Origin: Hymenopus coronatus
Lineage: Eukaryota; Arthropoda; Insecta; Mantodea; Hymenopodidae
Assembly: GCA_030762935.1 (NCBI GenBank)
Contig: CM060900.1
Location: 399,275,632-399,339,631 of the forward strand
Length of the DNA: 64,000 nt
Direction: 5' to 3'
The notes beneath the pieces are model-generated. The model had not been told where the DNA came from. It searched no databases and worked only from the letters and a program-made list of their open reading frames with translations. A program made the translations under genes and the position numbers. This document shows, piece after piece, positions 26,481-34,949 of the stretch (the stretch's first letter is position 1; each line of letters starts with the position of its first letter).

Positions 26481-26504
26481 GGTAAAAAAAAAAAAAAAAA
26501 AAAA

Positions 26505-26515
26505 AAATCACCTAC
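26505..26515. repeat. AAATCACCTAC target duplication, copy 2 (A1/G2 boundary)
   Basis: Right-hand duplication of A1 and left-hand duplication of G2. The first three A residues merge with the A1 tail. Confidence 0.85.
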
Positions 26516-28195
26516 ACAAGGGCAGCATTCGACGCAGGCATGGCCTTCTACAACACCGCTAGCCATGCCAGAGGTCAGTGGGCGCGGGCGCGCCGTGCCG
26601 CCTTGCTGCGGACAATGGAGACGCCTTCCGCCCCACCTACTAAGCCGCCTCCTGCCACGCCACCTACCGACATGGAGCAGACAGCTCTCACCGCCGCCGC
26701 ACCGGTATCCTGGAGGAAACCGGCCCGGCCTCATCCGCCGACTGCTCCAGCCGCCGTGCCGGAACCCAACCGGGAACCGGCCCGGCCCCAACCGCCGACC
26801 GCCTCCACCGCCGTACCGGCACCCACCCGGGAATCGGTGCGGCCTTCTTCGCACCATGATGGCCACGTTACAGTGGTCGTCATAGGGGTCCCGAGGGACC
26901 TACCATCCCGCTTCGTGCTGGATGCCGCACGCCGCCTTTGGCCCTCTACAGTGAAGGCCAACCGGATCACCTCACCTCGGGGACCCACATCGCTGGTCCG
27001 CCTCCACCTGGGGTCCGCGCCTGAAGCAGAAGCTGCCTCGACATCACGCCTGCCCTTGTTAGGGCAACAGCTACGTGTCGAGGCTAGCAGAAGTGAACGT
27101 CCGGTCCCCTGCCGACGCTGCTGCACCTACGGACATCGTTCGGAGGATTGCCACGCCGCACCGAAGTGCCACTACTGTGGGGCAAGCTCGCTCACAGCCG
27201 CTTGCTCCAATCATGATCTACGCCGTCGACGCCGCTACTGCGCTACCTGCTCCGGGAACTCCCACTACACAGGGCAAGCCACGTGCCCCCTGTATCCCCG
27301 GAGTAGGCCTACACCTCCACAAAACACACAGAAGCACCACCAACCATCACCACCACCAGACTCGACACCGAACACTTCACCGACGGACACGTTTCTGAAG
27401 GACGCCGCAGAATCCATAAAACAGAATATCGCCACCATCCAGGCGGCTACACACCAACTCGGCCTCCGTCTCGAGGAACTTCAGAGGGAAACCAAAGAAT
27501 GACTCGCAGCATTGGAGGCCAAGCACCAGGACTCAGATCGAGTCGCAGGTGAAAACGGCGCGGTGCTTGCGTCCATCCAGCGCCAGCTGGACCGCACAGA
27601 GAGCCACCTCGTCCATCCACCTTCCGAGGACAGCGACGACCAGTGCCCGCGGCTGGGGTCTCTTGAGGCTTCGGTCGTGGGTGTCCGAGAGCTGCAGCAC
27701 CAACTTCACCAATCCATATCCAAGCAGCTACACGACCTTCAGACAGGACTCACCAATTACATTCTCTCATACATCGCTACCGGTCCAGCCCCCAGGGGAA
27801 GGAAGGACCGGTAGTGCCATCATCATGACCACAGGGAGAGAGTGGCAGCGCTCCCTACACTTCCAATCCCATGTTTCACCAATAACTCCCAACCACCCAC
27901 AATTTCCTCAACTCCTCACCTATAATTCGCTACGGGGGCCGGCTGGGCCTCGGTCAAGCCGGTCTACTAGCACAACCCTCACCCCTGGCGGCCGCACAGC
28001 GGGCCAGTTCACCTTTACCTTTTACTGCGCGGGTGCAACAGCGGTACCGCAGTATCCTTACCTTCCAATACCGGTGGAGGGGTTTTTTAGTCGGTAGGCC
28101 CATCCTGGGAGACCCCGACACTCCGGGCATACCAGCCCGGGTTAGTCCTTAAGGTGGATTTTTCCCCTCCACTCGAAACTAAAAAAAAAAAAAAA
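26516..28195 (+). mobile_element. G2, gag-only non-LTR element
   Basis: G2 lies between two exact AAATCACCTAC copies. It carries an ORF1-type Gag gene (26540-27814), no reverse transcriptase, a 3' UTR with the loop hairpin CCGGCT-(12 nt)-AGCCGG (27939-27962), the motif GGGTGC...GCGGTACC (28030-28048), a closed terminal stem GTGGAGGGG/CCCCTCCAC (28074-28082 with 28164-28172) and poly(A) 28181-28198. The complete 5'-to-3' layout and target duplication show that it moved as a unit without its own polymerase. Confidence 0.85.
26540..27814 (+). pseudogene. G2 ORF1: Gag-like RNA-binding protein, one stop codon
   Basis: About 425 codons, read through a single in-frame TGA at 27500-27502. Order of parts: a Pro/Ala-rich N-terminus; an RRM-like region starting VVIGVPRDLPSRFVLDAARRLW (about residues 112-185); a CCHC knuckle CRRCCTYGHRSEDC (CX2CX4HX4C); a degenerate CHYCGASS knuckle; and CATCSGNSHYTGQATC (CX2CX4HX6C). 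A charged coiled-coil-like C-terminus follows, with repeated Leu/Gln and EELQRE. The start at 26540 is used because it follows the element's 5' end by 24 nt; an internal Met at 26615 is an alternative. The protein should coat element RNA. The stop would remove the last 100 residues. Confidence 0.75.
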
Positions 28196-28206
28196 AAATC
28201 ACCTAC
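28196..28206. repeat. AAATCACCTAC target duplication, copy 3 (G2/B1 boundary)
   Basis: Right-hand duplication of G2 and the left end of the long B1 segment that is repeated after A2. Confidence 0.85.
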
Positions 28207-28314
28207 AAATTCAGTTCTCGGCGGCACTGATCGACGCCCTCACTTCCCGCCCTCCCCACCTTTCCCCAATGAAAATCCTCACCCACACTGTCTTCCAATT
28301 TTACCTCCACAACC

Positions 28315-29246
28315 ATGGCCGCTAATCCTCCTCATACCCTTTCCCAACTCCTCGTCTGCTCCTGGAACGCCAATGGCGTACGGAGCAAACTCCGGGAAGC
28401 GGCTAACTTCCTTGCCCAGCAGAAGGTGAAGGTGCTGCTGGTCCAGGAGACACATCTGCAACCCCACATGAGAGCGCATATTCCTGGAATGCGCTCTTAC
28501 CGCACCGACCGACCAGACGGTTACGGAGGTACGGCCATCTACGTCGCAGCGGAGATCCCACACCACCAACTCTTTCTGCCACAGATGACCAGACTGGAGG
28601 CTACAGGAGTCCAAGTCCAAACTTACAGAGGTCCCCTGAACCTGTACTCTGTTTACCTGCCCCCACACCAACAGATCCCGGAAGCGGAACTCGACCAGCT
28701 CTTCAACTCTCCTGTCGCCACCATTGCGGCGGGGGATTACAATGCCAAGCACGTGGCATGGAACTCCTCCATCATCAACACTAAAGGACGACGACTGCTC
28801 CGGTACACCACAGCCGGGGCAATCCAAGTACTCTCGCCCTCCTCTCCCACCATCCATTATGGCGACCGGCGTCCAGCTGACTGGCTGGACATAGCCCTAG
28901 TCAAAAACCTCCTTCCTCACCTACGCATACACAGTGTTCCCGCACTCTCCTCTGACCACTACCCTGTCCTCTTAGGATTCCCAGCAAAGCCCTCCTCCAA
29001 ACCCCCCCGAGAATTTCCACATCCCAGAAAAACAAATTGGCGAGAGTAAACGAAACTGATGGAGGAGAAATCGCCGCAGCTTACCCCCGCGTGCACCAAT
29101 GCAAACGACATTGATGAGCTTGCCGAGTTCCTGGCGGCTGAGATGGCCTCGGCCATCAAAGCCGCATCACCGAAACCGGCGACGCAAGTTTTTAGTGGCT
29201 CTGTCATCCCGCAGCGGATCCGTGCGCTGATAGCCACTAAAAACAC
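28315..29246 (+). pseudogene. B1 ORF2 fragment: endonuclease domain, cut off by A2
   Basis: Same start (MAANPPHTLSQLL) as B2 ORF2 at 35058. It contains the whole APE-type endonuclease: CSWNANGVRS, LVQETHL, AAGDYNAKHVAWN and SSDHYPVLLG. A TAA at 29047-29049 interrupts it where B2 has a Tyr codon (NWQEYTK). Reading resumes in the same frame at MEEKSPQLTPA until the A2 junction near 29246. It has no reverse transcriptase. The few differences from B2 suggest the duplication is young and that this copy drifted after losing its downstream half. Confidence 0.85.
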
Positions 29247-29523
29247 ACATTCGAAGCGGGACTTCGAGACAGCGAGACCATGAGACTACGAGACCAGCGA
29301 GAGGAAGCAACCGAAGCATAGAAGCCCTCGACTAGGTAATTCTAGGCGAGGAGAAGGGATCAGAGCCAGCTCTCTCTTCAAAGAACTTCGCTTCGCCGAC
29401 TCGCGCTACTCGACTCTCCCGGCGAGTGAGCCAGCAACTGCCAGCCAATCTCAGCAGCTCCCGGGTGGGCGTTCTCTACGAGGTCTACACCTTGCTCAGC
29501 TCAGCCTCGTGCTAGCGAGCTTA

Positions 29524-29645
29524 ACTGTATAGCAGGGTAGAGGAACAAGGCCGCAGCCAACAGTCTCCTGACTGGTACCTAGGCGCCTTCGGGCAGGTCC
29601 TCTGTTCTTCGGGCTTTTTAGCGCCCTCTAGCAGCTCTTTCTCTC
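29524..29645 (+). promoter_or_regulatory. Conserved structured 5' UTR block, A2 copy
   Basis: This block is shared with A3 (45541-45662) and the otherwise different family C (38311-38430). GAGGAAC (29540-29546) pairs with GTTCTTC (29604-29610), and CAGTC-TCCT-GACTG forms an inner hairpin. A downstream GCGCCCTCTAGCAGCTCTTT box is conserved. In C the outer stem is GAGAAAC/GTTTCTC, a compensatory change. The block lies about 200 nt upstream of ORF1 and may be an internal promoter, a translation element or a packaging signal. Confidence 0.6.
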
Positions 29646-29829
29646 TAACTATCACTATCTTCCTCTTTTCTATCTAGGTTAAGCTCCCTGTTAGGCCCCT
29701 TATATTATAATCTAGGCTTTATTTCCTTACTTCTTCCTTCTTCATATTTAGCTTACAGTAAGTACATTTTCGCACTACTTTCTTTTCAAACCTTTAACCT
29801 TACAAACTCCTAAACACTACCTAAACCTA

Positions 29830-31442
29830 ATGGCCCGAAGAAAGCCCAAGAAGCACTCTCCTTCGGAAGTGCGTGTCACGAGACAGACGGTAGTCAAGAC
29901 ACGGCTTGACTTTGGCGCTACTCCACCTACCCGCCCCTCCGGCCCCTCACCTGCTGCTCCCCCCCTCCACCGCTCCTGCTTCCTCTGCCTCCCCAGCCAC
30001 CATTCCTTCCTCCCCAGCCTTAGCTCCTATCACACCACGTGTCACTAATCCACTGACACACCCCTCCTCTGCTCCTTCTTCTTTCCACCCCTCGTCCATC
30101 TCTGTGGTGGCTCAGAGACCCCCCGACCTCCTTCTGCTTCCTCCTCTTCCGCTCCTTCACCGCACCTGCCAACCCCCCTCCTCATCCCGTGTCCCCGATC
30201 CCGGGCCCATCCTCTCCCAACCCTAGCCCCTCTCCTGCCCCATTCTACCCTCCTGCCTCCCAACCTAACCCTGGCCCTGGCTCCTCTCCCCCACGCCCAG
30301 CTCCACCCGGTCCCCCTTCTTCCTACTCCCAAGCCCTCACCACCCGTCTCCAGGCTCCCATCTATGTTCCCCGCCAGCATCTATCTCTGTTGCAGGAACT
30401 CAGAGACTTCGACGCCCTACGCCCCAACGGGGGGTATGTCTTATCCAGAGCCCCTATCTCAGGGGACCTCATGGTGCGCACTAGGTCTGCGGAGGACTAT
30501 CAGCGCCTGACTGCCTTTCTGAGGGAGCGTGGGGTACCTTTCACCCTGACACGAAGCTCCAAAAACGACCAGACCTACCGTGCTGTGGTGAAGCACGTTT
30601 ACTTTGACGGCGCGGATGAAGAAATTATGGCTGAGCTGCACTCTGCGCACTTTTCAGTGCTGCGAGTAGTGCAGCTCAGGCGTTATGACCGAGCCCGAAC
30701 ACCTCTTCCGATATTCCTGGTGGATCTGGCAACAGCTGAGGACCTGGCCCGGTTGAGGTCGTTGGAGCAGGTGTTACACTTTCGGGTGAAGGTGGAACCC
30801 TACCGACGACCATTTGTCCCCATAAAGTGTAATCGGTGCCAGCAGCTGAGACACGCGGAGGCAACGTGTAGCTCGGGTGCCGTTGTGTGCTCTAAGTGCT
30901 CGGCCTCCCACGACTCGCGGAGCTGTAACGTTCCCCCACCCCAAAGGAGATGCGCGCTGTGTCTCAATTCGGGCCACGGGGCCAGCTACCGGGCTTGTCC
31001 CGAGTATCAGAGACAAGTTGTAGCAGCGCGCAACTCCCAGGGGACAGGGGCACGGGCGCCTCCGGCGGGGAGTGGTGGTCGAGTGCGTGGAGAGGCTCCG
31101 GTGCGCGCGCCGCCTGCCCCTCGTGGCACGGTGATGGGCGTCGTTAGCGCTGGGGGGATGAACGAGCCGAGGACCCGAAAGCCTAGCCGACCACAGGTTA
31201 AGCCACGTCAACCCCCGAAGGAAGTGCCGACGAGGGAGGAGACCCTGGCTGACCCTCGGCTGGAGCACCAGCGAAACATGTTCAGATGTGCGTCCGCTGA
31301 GCACTGGAGGGACGCAGACTTACAGGACGTCTGTATGCACATCTTGGAACTACTGGCCACTTCGCGGGGATCGGAGACCCGGAGCATCCTGGCCTGCTAC
31401 AGAGACTTTTTTCAACTGCTCACCTCTCCTGGCTTCCTATGA
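29830..31442 (+). pseudogene. A2 ORF1: Gag with three zinc knuckles, N-terminal frameshifts
   Basis: Translation starts MARRKPKKHSPSEVRV at 29830 and the frame changes twice (near 29950 and 30150-30190) within a Pro/Ser-rich N-terminus. From 30189 it is open for 417 codons. Jockey-type Gag parts are visible: ALRPNGGYVLSRAPISGD, an RRM-like region with AVVKHVYFDGADEEIMAEL, and a basic QLRRYDRARTPLPIFLVDL segment. Three knuckles follow: CNRCQQLRHAEATC (CX2CX4HX4C), CSKCSASHDSRSC (CX2CX3HX4C) and CALCLNSGHGASYRAC (CX2CX4HX6C). The C-terminus (ILACYRDFFQLLTSPGFL) ends in TGA overlapping the ORF2 ATG as ATGA. Confidence 0.85.
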
Positions 31443-34179
31443 ATCACACACCCAAACTCAATTGTATGACATGGAACGCACACGGCTTAAAAAGACGAAA
31501 GACTGAACTTAGAGACTTCTTAACACGCAACAACATACACATAGCGTTAATTACAGAAACTCATTTAAGCGACAAAGACAGATTTAACATGCCAGGTTAC
31601 ACTACCCACCGCAACGATCGAAAAAGACGCGGTGGCGGGACGGCCGTAATAATAAAACATAGCATTGCCCATGATGTTGCTCCACAGCCGCAATTTTCAA
31701 CTCTAGAAGCTACTAGTATTTACATCACAATTGACAACAACAAGGTTCTAATCACGGCGGCATATGCCCCCCCAGGCGTACTAAACATAGCGGACATTAA
31801 CTCAATCTCGCAGGTAAACAACAGGGTGCTAATAGCCGGAGATCTCAACGCAAAACACCTCATTTGGGACTGCAATGAGACTAACCCTGAAGGCACGGCC
31901 CTCCTAAACCTTGAAAATAATTCTGATATAATAATTCACACTCCTACGGAACATACGTATATCCCATTCAGCCGAAACCAAAGGCCTGATATTCTAGATA
32001 TTGCAGTGACGCGTAATCTCACTCGTAGGATCAACCTACAAGTTAAGAACGAACTCTCTTCCGATCACTTACCGGTGATCATAACATTAGAAGGCACTGC
32101 AGCCCCCAATCCACCAGTCGAACGTCCAAACGACAATAAAGCAGACTGGGATAGGTTTGCAAACACTATCAACAAGCACCTACATACTACACAGCTAAAT
32201 ACAGCAGACAACATGAATGTAGCTGTAACTCAACTAGAAAATGCAATAAAAACTGCAACCAAAGTAGCTGTACCAATAAACAAACCTAAGCGACACCAAT
32301 CACAACTACCACCTGACATCCAAATGCTAGCAGCGGAAAGAAACCGAGCTAGACGGCGATGGCAGAAAACACGTCATATTGTAGACCAGGAATACGTTAG
32401 ACACTTAAATACCCTTGTCAGAGAGAGAACAACAAACCATCTCTCTCAACAATGGCAGAATACACTTGAGAACCTCGACTACAAACGAGACTCGGTGTGC
32501 AGAATTGCACGCTGTCTAACACGCGATAAAACACAAATACCACCACTACACCACAATCAAACAATAGCATCTACAGACCAACAAAAAGCAGATATGCTCG
32601 CAGACACACTGCAAGAAATCTGCACGCCTAATCCTACTCCCTGCTGCCCTCAATTTACGGAGGCAACGGAAGAGGAAACGGAAATTTTCAAAGGACAGGC
32701 AACCCACAACTTAGTGAGAAAAACCTGCCCGAGTGAAATAAACTGGCTAATCAGGCACCTCCCAAAGAGAAAAGCCCCTGGGCCAGATAACATCCCAACA
32801 GTGGCCCTAATGCATTTGCCCGAAAGGGCAATTAAACTACTGGCTGACATATTCAACTACGTGCTCATTAGGGACATTACCCTAAAAGGTGGAAACTAGC
32901 CACCGTGGTCCACTTCCCCAAAAAGGGGAAAAACTTGTCCAAACCGCACAACTACAGACCAATTAGTCTACTAAGCACACTTGGAAAACTTCTCGAAAAA
33001 GTAATTCTCAAACGTCTCAACTCTCAACTAAACAAACAAAACATACTAATTCCAGAACAATTTGGATTCCGAGCCAAACACTCAACAACTCTACAACTAA
33101 TCAGGGCAACCGAATCTATAACGCACGGTTTCAACATCAACAAATCAACAGGAGCTTTATTATTAGATGTCGAACGAGCCTTCGACAGAGTATGGCATGC
33201 TGGCCTACTAAAGAAGCTCAAAACAATAAATATACACGACTCGCTCATTAAACTCATAGCAAACTACCTAAGTGATCGAAAATTTCAATGCAGAGTAAAC
33301 AATCACCTGTCATCCGAACGCCCAATCAAAGCCGGAGTGCCACAAGGCAGCATACTCGGGCCAACACTATTTAATATCTATATAAATGACATCCCAAAAA
33401 CCGAAAATACAGAACTATACATTTATGCGGACGACACCGCCATAATGACCCAATCGGGAAAAACGAAATTCATTCACAGCAGACTCCAGAGGTCCCTTAA
33501 TAACCTAGAGGACTGGCTTACCAAATGGCTAATCAAAGTAAATGCACCAAAAACTCAAGCAATCATATTCACAAAGCGTATCAATCACAGATTTCCCAGA
33601 CACCGCCTGCCTCCACTTACCATATTTGGTGAACATATTGGATGGACAGATACGGTAACTTGGCTTGGACTTAAAATGGATCAAGGTCTAACATGGAAAA
33701 AGCATATTACTCAGACTCGTGGAAAAGCCAATGCCCAATTGGGCAGGCTATACCCACTCATCAACATGGGCTCACAGCTAAGCCTTAACATGGGACTCAC
33801 ACTTTACAAAACATTAATCCGACCTATAATTACTTACGCATCCCAAGTATGGGGGTATGCCGCCGAAAACCACATCAAAAACTTACAAAGATTCCAAAAT
33901 AAAATTCTACGCTTAGTATCTAAGGTACCATACACAGCTCCAGCTGACATACTCCACGAAGAACTCAAAATACATACAATCGAACAATTCATTAAAAAGC
34001 TAACCTACGACGCATATCAAAAATTAAGTGCACATCACAACCCTTTAATAGAAACGCTAGGGAACTACGACACAAAAACAAACAAACACAACAGACCTTT
34101 ATCACTTTTCGACAGAACTATAACACAAGACACCACTCCAGACGAAATACAACAGTACCTTACAAACCTCCTTCCCTAA
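31439..34179 (+). pseudogene. A2 ORF2: endonuclease/reverse transcriptase with one frameshift
   Basis: About 913 codons if the single missing base near 32872 is noted: where A1 reads CATTAGTGGACATT, A2 reads CATTAGGGACATT. The APE endonuclease has TWNAHGLKRRK, ITETHLSDKDRF, AGDLNAKHLIWD and SSDHLPVII, so all expected catalytic residues are present. The reverse transcriptase has KAPGPDNIPTVAL, NYRPISLLSTL, LLLDVERAFDRVWH, GVPQGSILGP and an intact YADD (33424-33435), then the thumb WLGLKMDQGLTWKKH and a Cys-less C-terminus. The start ATG overlaps the ORF1 stop by four bases, suggesting reinitiation. The frameshift splits it after codon ~478, so only the endonuclease half would be made. Confidence 0.92.
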
Positions 34180-34938
34180 AAACCTCTCCCCTTCTAACAC
34201 ACAGCTATATATATGTTTATTCTTTCTCTTCCAATATGTTTCAGTACCAGCCCGTCGCAGAGCCCTAAAGCCCTCAGCTACAGCTGAGGCGGACCGGGGG
34301 AAGGGGCCTCCCATTGTGATCGACGCGGGCAGCGTACTTCGGGCAGCTGCAATATGGAGTCAATCACTTAGACGACCTTGGCAACTACATGGCAAACGAG
34401 ATGACGAAGGCCTATGAGCCCGGTACTGCTACTAGCGACGAGCGGCTGCGCAACCACTGACGGACGGAGAAATCTCCCGAAGCAAAGGCGCAGAAGCGGA
34501 ACTCATTCTAAACATATACTATAAGACTAAACTTAAGTGCATGTTAGATAACATTTTACTTAATATAACAAGCAGGCACACCCTGCAGAAATAGAACATA
34601 ATCATTAACGAATAAAAAACCTACAAAGTAGCGCTTGATTATCCACTGGTATTGTTCAGGTTTCATGGACAATCCCAGTAAGTAGCATTAACGCGCTCGC
34701 ATGCAATGCATGCCAGCTAAGTAGCTCTCACTTACTAACCGGGGTGCTATGCGGGACCCGACTAATGCATGTTTGCACGAAAGTACTCTATATATAACGA
34801 TTAATACGTGGAGGGGTTTTTTAGTGGATATACCGCACTCTGCGGGGAGCTCCACATATCCCCCAAGCCATTGCACTAAGCCTTGGGGTCGAATGCAGGA
34901 ATGCATTTTTCCCCTCCACGGTAAAAAAAAAAAAAAAA
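34180..34938 (+). promoter_or_regulatory. A2 3' UTR
   Basis: Contains the GC-rich block (34245-34320), the GGGTGC...GCGGGACC motif (34740-34759) and the closed terminal structure with GTGGAGGGG/CCCCTCCAC. It differs from A1 by only scattered bases. The inner arm here is CCCCAAG/CTTGGGG rather than the longer stem of A1. Confidence 0.75.
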
Positions 34939-34949
34939 AAATCACCTAC
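34939..34949. repeat. AAATCACCTAC target duplication, copy 4 (A2/B2 boundary)
   Basis: Right-hand flank of A2 and left end of the right copy of the ~1.05-kb duplication (34939-35989). Confidence 0.85.

Larger units (their letters stand above)
23348..26504 (+). mobile_element. LINE A copy 1 (A1), 5'-truncated jockey-clade element
   Basis: A1 begins in the middle of the ORF2 endonuclease domain and continues to the complete family-A 3' UTR and poly(A) (26484-26507). It is nearly identical to A2 over its length. The 3' UTR contains the GC-rich block just after ORF2 (25806-25880), the GGGTGC...GCGGGACC motif (26301-26320) and the closed terminal structure (26369-26480). It is flanked by AAATCACCTAC on both sides, showing a true retrotransposition event truncated at the 5' end. 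Confidence 0.9.
28196..29246 (+). repeat. B1: left copy of a ~1.05-kb direct repeat flanking A2
   Basis: Practically identical to 34939-35989; I see only about half a dozen base differences. The left copy ends exactly where A2 begins, whereas the right copy continues into the rest of LINE B. That is the geometry of a target-site duplication, only about 100 times longer than usual. Unequal exchange or an assembly error remain possible. Confidence 0.8.
29247..34938 (+). mobile_element. LINE A copy 2 (A2), near full-length jockey-clade element
   Basis: A2 contains all parts: a 5' UTR (29247-29829) starting near TTCGAAGCGGGACTTCGA, itself a 6-bp hairpin that is shared with A3 (45281); ORF1 (29830-31442); ORF2 (31439-34179); a 3' UTR with the closed terminal stem GTGGAGGGG/CCCCTCCAC (34808-34816 with 34911-34919); and a poly(A) of 18-19 nt. 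The A tail joins AAATCACCTAC, the same target used by A1 and G2. Its 5' junction lies inside B ORF2 instead of at the short target. ORF1 has frameshifts and ORF2 has one, so it is probably not autonomous now. Confidence 0.9.

Noticed and set aside
26249..26866. Minus-strand 205-codon Gly/Arg-rich frame
   Set aside because: Crosses the A1 tail, poly(A) and G2 leader; an artefact of GC-rich antisense sequence.
28279..28857. Minus-strand 192-codon frame, found again at 35022-35600
   Set aside because: Antisense of the B endonuclease region; the identical repeat simply reflects the duplicated B segment.
29524..29645. HDV-like self-cleaving ribozyme at the LINE A 5' end
   Set aside because: The structured block is about 275 nt inside the 5' UTR and I cannot draw the nested double pseudoknot; no support beyond hairpins.
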